Positions 1 through 11,429 of a DNA stretch of 64,000 nucleotides are shown here, piece by piece (position 1 is the stretch's first letter; the number at the start of each line of letters is the position of its first letter). The notes under the pieces were generated by a model. The model worked only from the letters and a program-made list of their open reading frames with translations, was not told where the DNA came from and did not search any database. Source of the stretch: Eucommia ulmoides (taxonomy: Eukaryota; Streptophyta; Magnoliopsida; Garryales; Eucommiaceae); contig CM028328.1 of the NCBI GenBank assembly GCA_016647705.1, positions 8,655,614-8,719,613 of the forward strand, given 5' to 3'. The position numbers and the translations under genes are program-made.

Positions 1-96
1 TCAAGTAGTTGAATGTTAATCACGATAATTATTTTGCTTTTAAATTTCATTCAATTCATTTATTTATTTGATTTATCTATTGAATTTGAGCAGTGC

Positions 97-1500
97 ATGC
101 GACGTAGTCAATGTATTGCTAAACAGAAAGAGGAAAAAGCTACCACTATGGCCGGGGGACGTGAAAATGTTCCACAACCACCGGAGCTGCACGCACTTCA
201 GCCTCCGGAGCAGGAGAGGCCACAACGAGTCCTTAGGGACTATTATCATCCACTCATGTTGGATAACTATTCAAGGATCCGGAGGCAGCCGATCTAAGCA
301 AATAACTTCGAATTGAAGCCTGCCTTAATTAATATGGTTCAGCAAAACCAGTATAGCGGGAACCTTCATGAAGACCCCAACGTCCACTTGGTAACCTTTC
401 TCGAGATCTGTGACACTGTCAAGATAAATGGAGTTGCCAAAGATGTCATAAGGTTGAGGTTATTTCTGTTTTCTTTATCAGATAAAGCAAGGGGTTCGTT
501 TCAGTCGATTCAATCGGGGAGCATTAATACTTGGGAGGACCTTGCACAAAGGTTCCTCACTAAGTTCTTTCTACCTTCGAAGACTTCTCAACTCCGAGGC
601 GAGATTGCCCAGTTTCGCCAAAGAAACTTTGAGCCGTTGTTTGAGGTATGGGAGAGATTCAACGACCTATTGAGAAGATGCCCCCAACATGGGTATCAAG
701 ATTGGTTTCAAACCCAATTATTTTACAACGGGTTGGATGGACAGACTAGAACGATAGTTGATGCAGCCTCAGGGGGATCGTTGTTATCCAAAACCTCTAC
801 CGAAGCAAATGCATTATTAGAAGAAATGGCGGCTAACAATTATCAATGGCCGAATGAGAAGGACACGGGAAGACGGGTCTCTTCTATCCAAGAATCTAAC
901 CATATTGCAACGTTATCGTCCCAAGTGTCCAAGCTCTCGAATCAATTGGTCGTCTTGTCTACAAAATGAGCTCTGTCGAGTCAAGGGGAGGAGATAGCAG
1001 CAAGTTGTTCTCAATCCGGATTGGATAACGAGTTCGAGGAATGCCATTTTTCTAAACAACTGCGCCTACACTTTCAGGCCAGCTACCAACATTCTGACTC
1101 ATTACAATCCTGGACTTCGTAACCATGAGAATTTCTCATATGAGAACAATCAGAACGCGTTGCGGCCACCTCCGGGTTATGGAAATCAAGCTTCGGGATA
1201 TCCTATGCAATCCAATCGTCAAATGAAACAACCACCAATGCACAATCCGAAGTCAAGTTTGGATGAAGTTTTGGGTTCATTTATGAAAGAGACACAGACT
1301 ATGATGCGTGAGACGCATAATCGGCTGAACAAACATGAAACACGACTGGACTCGATCGATACCACTTGTACAAACACTAACGCCACGGTGAAGGCTTTAG
1401 AGACTCAAATCGCGCAGCTTGCTAGGACCATTCAAGAGAAACAAAAGGGGAAGTTTCCAAGCAACACGGAAACCAACCCTCGGGAATGCAAGGCGATTAA
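97..1500 (+). pseudogene. Element A gag region (decayed)
   Basis: Gag forms the retroelement particle and packages its RNA. The start at 97 was chosen because the sister copy B begins with the same MRRS..RIAKQKEEK peptide. The N-terminus is rich in Pro, Glu and Arg. A retrotransposon gag core lies near 440-720, recognisable by WEDLAQRFLTKFF and by the Arg/Gln-rich stretch after SKTSQLRGEIAQFRQ. A helical Met/Gln/Asn-rich tail follows, without an obvious zinc knuckle. The region is decayed. Confidence 0.85.
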
Positions 1501-4500
1501 GTTGAAGAGCGGAAGAGACGTAGAAGTGAGCAGGCCTACGGAAATCAAGCCGGGAGTGAGTCATGAGTTTTCGCATGATGAACCAAGAACAAGTATGGAG
1601 GAGGAAGTTGAAGCAAAAACCGATGAAGGAAAGGAAAAGTCGAGTGAAGACTTAAATGGGGATAAAAACCAAGAGAAAGTCGAGGAGAGAAGAAGAGATG
1701 AAAGGGTGATACCGGGGCGAGTAATATTTTCAGAGAATCCACCGATTCTACTAACCCCATTGCCATATCCTCAAAGATTCCAAAAGAGGAAGTTGGATGC
1801 CCAATTTGAGAAATTTCTTGAAATTTTCAAGAAAATCCACATCAACATACCTTTTGCGGATGCATTGGAACAAATGCCCAACTATGGTAAGTTCTTGAAG
1901 GACATCATGACAAAGAAGATGAAGTTGGAGGATTACAAAACGGTGAAGCTAACTGAGGAGTGTAGTGCAATACTACAAAGAAAGTTACCTACCAAATTGA
2001 AGGATCCCGGTAGTTTCACAATTCTGTGTACTATCGAGAAATCTCATTTTGATAAGGCACTTTGTGATCTTGGGGCGAGTATTAATTTGATGCCTTTTTT
2101 GGTTTATCGGAAGTTAGGACTTGGAAATGCAAAGCCGACAACGATCTCTCTTCAAATGGCGGATCGTTCGTTAACCTATCCAAAAGGTATCATTGAGGAT
2201 GTGCTAGTGAAGGTATACAAATTCATATTTCCAGTGGATTTCGTTGTGCTTGAAATGGAAGAAGATAGAGAAATCTCGATCATCCTAGAAAGACCTTTCC
2301 TTGCAACGGGAAAGGCCTTGATTGATGTGCATAACGGAAATCTAATGTTAAGAGTCAATGATGAAGAGATAAGGTTCAACATTTTTAGAATTATGAACTT
2401 TCCAGATGAACCTCTCAATTGCAATCGAGTTGACGTTGTGGACTCTTGCATGAGGGAGTTCTTTCTTGCAACTATGGAGATGGATTCGTTAGGGCATACA
2501 CTCACCAATTCCTTATCTATGGGGGATCTTGGTGAGGAAGGCTCTACCACAGAACTTGAGGTTGTGGACTACGTGCTGACTTTGGATGCTCAATCTAAAG
2601 ACGTAGAAGATCCTATTCATATGGCGAAGATTGAAGAAGTTGAAAACTCTCCCAAGGAATTAAATCCGCCTCACGGTGGATTATTACTCAAGCAATTACC
2701 GGAACACCTTCGGTATATCTTTTTGGGAGAGAATTTAACCGATCCGGTTATAATTTCATCAACTCTGACAGAAGAAGAAGAGAGTAAGTTGCTAAGAATC
2801 TTGAAGAGGCACCGATCCGCCTTTACTTGGTCTATTTCGGATATAAACGGAATTAGCCCCTCAGTTTGCATGCATAAGATTTTGATGGAGGATGAGTTCA
2901 AACCCTCCATTGAACATCAACGACGGCTAAATTCGGCTATGAAAGAAGTGGTCAGAGCGGAGGTGTTGAAGCTCTCGAATGCGAGAATTATATATGCTAT
3001 ATCCAATAGTGAGTGGGTTAGCCCGGTGTAAGTGGTGCCCAAGAAAGGAGGTATGACGGTAGTGAATAATGAAAAAGATGACCTTATTCCTACGCAGACC
3101 ATCACGGGATGGCGTGTATGCATTGATTACAGAAGATTGAATAAGGCGACGAGGAATGACATTTTTCTCTTCCTTTCATTGACCAAATGCTAGATCGATT
3201 AGCCGGATATGAGTACTATTTCTTTCTTGATGGCTATTCAGGTTACAATCAAATAGCCAATGTACCGGAGGAGCAAGAGAAGACTACTTTCACATGCTCA
3301 TATGGAACGTTTGCTTATCGACGTATGCTGTTTGGCCTTTGCAATGCACCGGAAACTTTTCAACGGTGTATGATGGCCATATTTTCTGATATGGTGGAGG
3401 AGAAAATGGAAATCTTTATGGATGACTTCTCAGTCTTTGGGTCGTCCTTTGATCATTGTCTCTACAATCTGGCGCTTGTTCTTGACCGATGTGAGGAGAA
3501 GAATTTGGTTCTAAATTGGGAGAAGTACCACTTTATGGTTAAAGAGGGGATCGTCTTGGGTCATCGAGTCTCTTCCAAGGGGCTTGAGGTGGACCGAGCA
3601 AAGATTGAAATGATTGAGAAGCTTCCGCCACCGATTAATGTGGAAGGAGTTCAAAGTTTCTTGGGGCATGCCAGCTTTTACTGGCGATTTATTAAGGACT
3701 TCTTGAAGACGGTGAAACCGTTATGTCACCTTCTTGAGAAGGATACCTCATTTGAATTCAATGAGGCTTGCATGGAGGCTTTCAAGGCGATAAAGGAGAA
3801 GTTGATCACAGCTCCAATAATGATTGCTCCGGATTGGGAAATTCCATTTAAGATAATGTGCGATACAAGTGACTATGCCGTTGGCGCTGTGTTAGGCCAA
3901 CGGAAGGAGAAGATCTTCCGATCAATCTATTATGCAAGTAAGATATTGAATGATGCCCAGGAGAATTACACCACGACTGAGAAAGAAATGCTAGCGGTGG
4001 TCTTTGCTTGTGATAAGTTCCGGTCTTATATCATTGGGTCAAAAGTGATTGTCTACATGGATCACGCGGCTATCTAGTACTTATTTGCAAAGAAAGATGC
4101 CAAGCCGAGATTGATGAGGTGGATTCTTCTATTGCAAGAGTTTGATGCTGAAATAAGGGATAAAAAGGCGAGTGAGAACATTGTTGCCGACCATTTGTCA
4201 TGGTTGATTCAAGAAGACGTTGGTAAGGAGTCTAACATCACGGAAGTGTTCCCTGATGAACAATTATTTTCAGTGGAAAATGCACTTCCATGGTATGCAA
4301 ACATTGTGAATTATCTTGCATGTAACGTGTTACCACCTGAGTTGACGGGAGCCCAAAGGAAGAAATTTTTTTTTGATGCAAAGTATTATCTGTGGGACGA
4401 GCCATTGCTATTCAAGAAATGTGTTGATCCGGTGATCCGGAGATGTGTTCCGGAGGAGGAAATGGCTAGTATTCTCTACCATTGCCATTCATCACCTTGT

Positions 4501-5565
4501 GGTAGCCATTTCGGTGCAACTTGGACAACATCGAAAGTACTTCAATCAGGTTTTTACTGGCCTTCTTTATTTAAAGATTCATATACGTTTGTGAAAACTT
4601 GTGATAGATATCAAATGGTGGGTAACATATCGAGAAGGCATGAATTGCCACTAACGTCAATTCTTGAGCTTGAGTTATTTGATGTGTGGGGCATAGATTT
4701 CTTGGGGCCATTTTCGCCGTCATTTGGCAAGGAGTATATTATTTTAGCGGTGGATTATGTGTCTAAATGGGTCGAGGCTGTAGCAACACCTACCAATGAT
4801 GCCAAAGTGGTTTGAAGTTCCTTCAGCACAATATCATGACACGGTTCGGGACACCTCGAGCCTTAATCAGTAATGAGGAAACCCACTTTTGTAACAAAAT
4901 GTTAAGCGCTTTGTTGGCAAAGTATGGGGTTAGATACAAGGTGGCGCTACCATACCATCCACAGAAAAATGGCCAAGCTGAAGTTTCAAACCGAGAAATC
5001 AAGCTAATTCTAGAAAAAACAGTTCATACTAATCGCAAGGATTGGGCGGTGAAGCTTGACGATGCTTTATTGGCTTATCGCATGACTTTTAAGACACCGA
5101 TCAGCATGTCGCCGTATCGATTGGTTTTTGGGAAAGCTTGTTATTTGCCCGTTGAATTGGAACACCGTACATTCTGGGCGATTAAGAAACTCAATTTTGA
5201 CATAAAATCTTCTGGTGCGCAACGTCTCCTCCAATTGAATGAAATGGAGGAATTTCGGCACAAGGCTTATGAGAGTGCCAAGCTTTACAAAGATAAAACG
5301 AGGATGTGGCATGATAAACTGATAGTTCGGAGGGAGTTCAGTCTGGGCCAACAAGTTTCATTGTTTAACTCAAGGCTGAGACTCTTTCCCGGAAAGTCGA
5401 AATCCCGGTGGTCTGGACCATTCCGAATCAAGCATATTTATCCATTTGGTGCTATCGAGCTAGAAGACAAAAATGAACGAACTTTCTGAGTCATCGGGGA
5501 GCGGATCAAGCATTACTTCAAGGATGAAGAGCGAGTTGTGGAGAATATCTCCCTCATTGAAGGAT
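1500..5565 (+). pseudogene. Element A pol region: protease, RT, RNase H, integrase (decayed)
   Basis: The domain order PR-RT-RH-IN is diagnostic of Ty3-type elements. A linker with the plant Athila/Tat hallmark KSGRDVEV lies near 1510. The aspartic protease is marked by DLGASINLMP near 2065-2100. The reverse transcriptase spans about 2880-3670, with FLDGYSGYNQI and the catalytic IFMDDFSVFG near 3410-3440. RNase H spans about 3780-4200, with the [20 protein letters not shown] stretch. The integrase has an HHCC-like zinc region near 4480-4630 and a core with [11 protein letters not shown] near 4680. The C-terminus ends at SLIEG near 5565. The sister copy B gives the same parts in the same order. 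The region is decayed. Confidence 0.9.
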
Positions 5566-5829
5566 AAAGCCGAAATTCATACACGTCCAGGATAGGGATG
5601 TAAAACCAAGCAACATCTTTTGATATGTCATCAAGGGTAACGAACATTCCCAACTTTTGTATAAATTACTTTTTGGAGATCGTATTGATCTCGTAATACT
5701 TTTTTTTTTTTTTGTGGTGAATTGATAAGGCTAGACACTTAGGATTGATTTGCATGCTAAAACTCATTTGAGGAATGAAGAGGAAGTAAGAGGTATAGAG
5801 AAAAAATGTGAAAACCTGAAGGAATCCAG

Positions 5830-6240
5830 CTAAAATCCACACTGGCATAAATTTGCCTAGGCGGAAAAACCACCACCCAGGCAAAAATTGGACAGAAAGG
5901 CTGGGAAAACATACTGGCGTAAATTCGCCTAGGCGGAAATATGAAGCAAAAGTCTGAATTTATACACTGACGTAACTTCGCCCAGACGGTAAAACCACCG
6001 CCTAGGCAGAAAACTGAAGAAAATCTGAGTTCCTATACTGGCATAAATTCGCTCAGGTGGAAAACCCACCGCCTAAGAGGATTTATAACTAAATCAGGGG
6101 TTTCACACTGGTGTAAACTCGCCCAGGCGGAAAAACCACCGCCTAGGCGAATTAACACCAGAAGGTTTTTAAAAAGAAAAAGGCGCTACTTCGCCTAGGC
6201 AGAAAAACCACCGCCTAGGTGAATTCACGCGAACCCTGTT
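5830..6240 (+). repeat. CGCCTAGGCG hairpin repeats in the pol to third-ORF spacer of A
   Basis: About six diverged units of roughly 65-75 bases are seen. Each carries two inverted arms of the form TTCGCCTAGGCGG and CCGCCTAGGCGAA around a short AAAACCA loop. Each arm is itself nearly palindromic around CCTAGG. The arms pair with each other, so every unit can fold as a hairpin on either strand. Element B has the matching block at 40390-40810, and the LTRs of both elements carry a related array. Its function is unknown. Confidence 0.85.
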
Positions 6241-6885
6241 TTAAAACGCAACAGTCATCTTCGCAAACGGCACTTCCCTCCTAAAAATTTCAAGAAACCT
6301 CTCAACTTCACCATCCCAAATCTCTTTCTCCCTTTAAATATTCATCCTATATTGCTAAAAACTTAGATTTTCAGCAAGAATCTTCGTCCAAACATGGAAT
6401 TCCTCTTTCCATTCTCGAAAATTAGGGTTTGAACGGTGAAACAGTGCGAGATCGCCATTCTCCAGTGATTTGATCAATAAAATTCAATAAATAAGTGTCA
6501 ATGATCCTATTTTTCATTTAGTTGTTGAAATATTTGCTTCATTTGCTCATTTATTTCAAAAGTTATTGGATTTGGTTAGAACCCTAAACCCCTTTAAACC
6601 CTAAGTTGCGGTTTTCATGCTATTTGGGATTAAGGAATGATTAATGGTAAACCCTATCATGTTTTTATGTTCATATACAATGTGAATCATTTATTTTACG
6701 GAACATTGCGACAAAAATGTGATTTAGTTATGGTTGGTGGGATATCTTGTGAGATTTGTATTGTTTGGCTTTAGTTTACACATGTTTGATAAAATAGGGC
6801 ATTGTGTGTTCGCTGATAAGGGTTTGAATTGCGTGTTCTATTGTTATTATTGTGGTTGGTGTTGTGATTTTGATTTACGGGGAAA
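6240..6885 (+). other. Leader between the spacer repeats and the third ORF of A
   Basis: This is non-coding, AT-rich DNA. It resembles a 5' untranslated region: a pyrimidine-rich start, an ATG-poor stretch, and several AAACCCTAAACCC-like plant leader words near 6590-6605. It is well matched in element B (40810-41427), so it belongs to the element. An internal promoter or a splice acceptor for a third-ORF transcript would be expected here, but neither can be proved by eye. Confidence 0.5.
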
Positions 6886-7987
6886 ATGGCAAAGCGTTGT
6901 GCAACCAAGCAACCACGAACAGACGAACCTCCGCCTGCTTCGGATTACAACTCCCTCAAATTTATCTCAAAGCAGGCTAAGGACCATTACAAAGAGCATG
7001 AAAGTAAGCGGCTTGGCATCTATCAGAGGGGTTCGGACCTTTGAATAAACTCCCAAAAGAAATCAGGACTGTTATTCTACAAAGACAATGGGAACAGTTC
7101 TGTGCTCCATCCCCACCAGGGGAGTTGGCCCTTGAACGAGAATTCTACATGAACATTACGGAGGCTACGGGATTTCAAACTAGGGTTCGGAACATTCCCG
7201 TTCTGTTCAGTGCAGACCATTTCAATGAGTTGCTGGGATTGACGGGGCCGGAAGCCTCCAGAGATTTCTCCGATGCCGCCACACCGACTATGAGTGCGGT
7301 GATTCAGACCCTGACGATGGGAATTGCCCAGTGGACAAACACATGGAAAGGTCAGGCAATCTTCAAGTCTCAGTTTCTGAAACCGATCCAAAAAGATTTG
7401 GCATTCATTTATCTGCGCCAATATGCTCCCTACCACTCATGTGTTCGATGTTTCAAAGGAGTGAGCATTTATGCTCTATGGCATTGATAGAGGGACGCCC
7501 GTTAACATCAGTTGGCACATTTATTCTTTAATAATTCATACTGCCAGGACGAAGAAAGGTGGCTTTCATTTTCTCTCATTCCTCACCGCGCTCTTTTAAC
7601 GAGCCGGAGTTCGTATCACGTCCACAAGCCCCTTTCTACCTATAAAGTCACTCGATCTTGTAATGATTAACAAGGTATGGAAAGGCGGACTAAGTGAAGG
7701 AGATGAGGGTCAGGAAGAAGAAGAAGCCGGCCCTTTGGAGCCACCGACGCCTACAACTAGCTGCGGCCAACTCATCCAAATTTCACGAGATGTCCGTAGT
7801 CTCCAGTCCGATATGAGCCAACTTCAAGCTAATTTGGCTCGGATGGAGAACTACATAGAGTCTTACATTCGGCAACAGGATCAAAACCAAAGAGTTATAT
7901 TCGAACATCTCAGAATTGATATAGCGCGTTATACGCCCATGTCGCCTTCCGAGATTGATGAGCCGCCACCTCCATCTCCTCCACAAT
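6886..7987 (+). pseudogene. Third ORF of element A, plant transposon-protein type (decayed)
   Basis: This ORF lies downstream of pol, in the place where Athila-type elements carry an extra gene often called env-like. The start codon at 6886 (MAKRCATKQPRTDEPPP) is shared with element B. The conserved middle carries QRQWEQFCAP, LEREFYMNI and LFSADHFNELLGL. That pattern is the putative plant transposon-protein domain common in Tat and Athila elements. A Glu-rich segment, a predicted coiled coil near 7790-7920 and a Pro-rich end follow. I see no clear signal peptide or membrane segment, so an envelope role is not supported by sequence. The region is decayed. Over about 88 residues it matches the B copy at roughly 84 percent by eye. 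Confidence 0.75.
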
Positions 7988-7989
7988 GA

Positions 7990-9710
7990 ACAGTAGGAGG
8001 TTAGACTTGTATGTCTTCCCTCCTAGGTATGTGTCCGCCCCAGTTTTCAATACGTATTTGTCTATTCTGCTATTGGGTTCGCTGCTTAGGCAGTGAGGAC
8101 ACTGCCTCGTTCAAGTTTGGGGGTATATGATATGCAATGCAAGCATGTAGTATTTTGTTTTTTTTTTGGGGGGGGGGGGGGGGGGATATGAAGGATGAAA
8201 AAAAAAATTGATGTAAAAAGGGACAAAATTCTTTTTGTGTACAAATTGTTGTTTATAATGATATTAATGTTAAAATTTTGTTTGTAATTTTTGAAATTCT
8301 TTTTGTTATGCATGTGTAATGTTTAGCTATGCATGTGTAAGGATCATTAGCATAAGTAATGTTAGTTTGTAGAATTAGAGTAGATTTGTTAATGAATATA
8401 GTTGTACGTGCATGCTGAGTTTTTGAGTTTGTCCGAACCATGTCCCGATGATGAAAAGTACCCCCTAAATTGCATATTGAGGTTGGGAGTAATGCCATTC
8501 ACTTGAGTTTTGTGTGCTTAGCATGTCGATTAGGTGAAAATTGTTTTGATCCTAAATCGCACGATAGCATAAACTCATTGTATAACTAGTTGAACGATTT
8601 GACGCCGATTATTCAGTAATAAGTTCATGACAGAAATGAGGAATCTAGAACTTGACTGGGGGAGGCTTGAGGCGAAATTATAGGTAAGGTAATTCCGGAG
8701 GCATAATATAGGCCTTCATTTTCATCGCTTGAACCGTTTGAAACTAACCTGAAAAGTTATTCCCTCGTTCTCTTGTCGAAGCCATAAAAAATTTTCACTT
8801 CTGAACTTGTTTCTATACTTTAACCAAGTAAATCTTTCAGAACCATTGTCGCTAGGAATAAAAGTGAAAATTGAGTGAAAACAAGTAGCATTAGATAATG
8901 CTAACTTGAAGCGGGCAATCGGGGTTTCAGTTTAAAACGTTTTCGGTTAAGTATAAGAGTATTCACTTGTCAATCCTTTAGTTGTATTAACATGCCCCTA
9001 AAATTGTACAAAATTGAATAAGTTTGGGGGTGTGTCTAAATAAAAAATAAAAAAATATAAAAAAATATGTGAATATAATGTTTAATTTCGGTTGTTGTGA
9101 CAAGTGAATACAAGTTTACTAAATCTTGTTCAAGGTAATATCTTCAAAGATAAGAGGGTTATGAGAGAAATTTAGCGACAAGCGTTTGTACCTCGGGTAT
9201 CGTTAAAATTATAATGAGTTTCTATTTCTACGATACCCTTGGCCGTTCTCCAAAGTCAAACCAAGCCCTATTGATCTCGGTGAATGTCCGAACCTACATT
9301 AGTGGATAGTTGAGCCCAGTCAAGTATATGGCTTTCCTGAATGTTTTAATAAGTTTAAGTCATGACCTTATACATTGAATAATCCAATCCGGCGTTTGAT
9401 TACTTATATATCCGAGTTCTCACACACATACATTTCAATAGGATCTAAAATGATTTTAACTGATATTGAATGTTGAAATTTTGGAACACCACGTGGTGTG
9501 TGTTATTCCTTAACCGGATCTAATTACGGGTTGTTGAGGGAAGAATAGCATGTTTTCTTTGACTAAACTTAAATCTCACAAGTGTGTACTTCTTATTTGT
9601 TAATGATTACGTATTTGTAGTTTAGAATGTAGCTAATTAGTGTAGTTAGTATTATTTAGCATTAGGGTGTTTTGCTCGAGGACTAGCAAAATTCCAAGTT
9701 TGGGGGTATT
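7990..9710 (+). other. Long 3' non-coding tract of element A
   Basis: This is 1.7 kb of AT-rich DNA between the third ORF and the 3' LTR, with no believable coding sequence. It contains a T10-G18 homopolymer junction at 8158-8185. It also has two internal copies of the polypurine-tract word AAGTTTGGGGGT (8114-8125 and 9020-9031) in addition to the one used at the LTR border. Confidence 0.7.
9694..9710 (+). promoter_or_regulatory. Polypurine tract of element A (plus-strand primer)
   Basis: CCAAGTTTGGGGGTATT lies directly against the LTR start TGATAGG. This is the expected position for the RNase H-resistant primer of plus-strand synthesis. Confidence 0.75.
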
Positions 9711-9900
9711 TGATAGGTGTAAAATACCTATCTAATTCTAAACCGAATTTACCAGTTTTCGAGTATTTTATTAAAGTTTGAATACCTTTTTAGCTCTTTT
9801 TATTAGTCAAGAGAAGGGACGTAAACAATCGGCAAACCGAGCGAAATGGTGGAGAAAATGGTAGCCAAAAAGATGAAAAAATGAGGTTTCAAAGAACAGC

Positions 9901-10290
9901 GCAATTCCGCCTAGGCGAAGTATCCACCGCCTAGGCGGAAATTCATCAGAAAGTTACAAATGCTGAAGAGTTGAAATCCTCCTAGGCGAAGTTTCCACCG
10001 CCTAGGAGGAAATCTTTCAGAAGGTTGCAAGGGTTGAAGTATTGAAATCCGCCTAAGCCAAGTTTCCATCGCCTAGGCGAAAATCCATCAGAACGCTAGA
10101 AGTGCTGAACTGCTGTAAATCCGCCTAGGCGAAGTAGCTACCGCCTAGGCAGAATTCCATCAGAAAGAAAAAGGGCCCAAGGAGTTAGTCTTCCGCCTAG
10201 GTGAAGAAACCATCGCCTAGGCGGAATTCTAACCGACTTAAACTCCACCTAAGCGAAGATTCTACCGCTTAGGCGAAATTCGCAGAACAG
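9901..10290 (+). repeat. CGCCTAGGCG hairpin repeats in the LTR of A
   Basis: Six or so units of about 60-70 bases are seen. Each pairs TCCGCCTAGGCGAAG with CACCGCCTAGGCGGAA and is followed by a CATCAGAA spacer. They are related to, but in different sequence context from, the array in the pol to third-ORF spacer of the same element. The array lies just upstream of the TATA box, in the U3 part of the LTR. Confidence 0.85.
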
Positions 10291-10329
10291 CCCAAAATAT
10301 CTATTTAGATATTTTTGAACCCCTAGGCC

Positions 10330-10339
10330 TATATATACC
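10330..10339 (+). promoter_or_regulatory. TATA box in the LTR of A
   Basis: TATATATACC sits in the middle of the LTR, at the same place as TATAAATA in element B (33522-33529). It fits the U3/R promoter of the element. The transcription start would lie a few tens of bases downstream. Confidence 0.6.
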
Positions 10340-11429
10340 CCTTTCCCACGTCTGAAACCAGTTGTTGAAGAACCCTAACCCTAGTAGAGAGCTCTTAAGC
10401 TATATTTTGAAAATCAAGAAGGAGGTTCATCATTCAGACAAAGAAGGATCACTTGCGGATCAATCATTAGCGACAATGAACCGTTTCACTTCCAGATTTG
10501 ATCGTTTCTCTCTTGTTTTTATCTTTGTAATCACTTTTTTCATATCTAAGAATGTTGAATCCCTCTTATTTTGTATAGTATATGGCTAAGATCTTATAGT
10601 ATTAGTTAAATGTTACTTAGGCGTAGTTGAAATCATGCAATTGTTAAGTTGAATGAATTAATGTTACTTTAATGTGTTGTTTATCTAAATCCGATTGTGT
10701 TTACCATTATTTTTGATATTATGCTTGTATTGATAAACTGAGAATACATGGTTTGACACTCGGGAGAGGTAACCCTAGATTCAGACTAGGGTAAATACAA
10801 CGTGACGTTCTAACGACCCGAGACGGCGTTAGAACGTATGCAATCCATGACGTTGGCTAAAGACTCACGTGACCTAATGTCGTAAAGGCGTTGAAGGGGA
10901 CTTCTTCATTGACACGAAGTCGTGTAATCCCCCGTCTTACACTCGGGAGAGGTAGCGGAGGAGTTATTAATATAGAGATTGTCGGAATAGATAGAAAACC
11001 ATTATAGCTAACTTAATGACTTCGATTATGCATTATGTGAAAGAAATCAATACATAAGTAATGAGTGTAATTAGAACTAACCTCATAATTTTCGTTTATC
11101 TTAGTATATTAAATAGAAAACAAATAAAATTTTATTAGTCGAGATAATATGAAACTATTGAAATCACAATATTCAACCAAATTACTTGCCAGTCCCAGTG
11201 GAACGATATCCGATCTTACAAGATCCATTATATTAAAACTAGATCTCGTATGCTTGCGAGTAGTCAATTACCACGAGGACGATGGTTGTGAATCCTCGCG
11301 CGTACAATACTAGATGATGAACTACTCTCTCGAGATTGCTCACGCATGGAGTATTCATGAGCCGATAAAGTGTACGACGTAACGTAATCATCATAAAGCT
11401 CACCCTCAGTCCTTTTCTTGCCTATTTTC

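Larger units (their letters stand above)
1..11306 (+). mobile_element. Element A: Athila-like Ty3 LTR retrotransposon, 5' LTR outside window
   Basis: The window opens about 60 bases inside this element, judged by alignment with its sister copy B, where the same leader follows the primer site. Parts in order are leader, gag, pol (protease, RT, RNase H, integrase), a repeat-rich spacer, a third ORF, a 1.7-kb non-coding tract, a polypurine tract and a 1596-bp 3' LTR running from TGATAGG to TACA. Gag and pol sequence, the third ORF downstream of pol and the tRNA-Asp primer site of the sister copy fit the Athila/Tat branch of Ty3. The coding part is broken, with roughly seven interruptions. Its age cannot be judged here because only one LTR is visible. 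It is a fossil that still looks full-length in layout. Confidence 0.9.
9711..11306 (+). repeat. 3' LTR of element A
   Basis: This 1596-bp LTR begins TGATAGGTGT and ends GCGCGTACA. It aligns along its whole length with the 5' LTR of element B (1612 bp), which fixes both ends. It contains the CCTAGG-type hairpin array (9901-10290), a TATA box, and a region of paired motifs near 10760-10960 where CACTCGGGAGAGGTA occurs twice. The flanking five bases after it are ATACT. The other flank is outside the window. Confidence 0.92.

Noticed and set aside
1545-2550. Minus-strand ORFs within pol of A, and the equivalents in B
   Set aside because: They are shadows of the plus-strand pol frame with no motif of their own.
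5830-6240. CRISPR-like array (regular repeats with spacers)
   Set aside because: The context is a plant retrotransposon. Repeats are degenerate palindromes with homologous, not unique, spacers, and no cas genes are present.
7041-7989. Envelope protein call for the third ORF of A
   Set aside because: It is in the position called env-like in Athila elements, but I see no signal peptide, furin site or membrane segment. The conserved part fits the plant transposon-protein domain instead.
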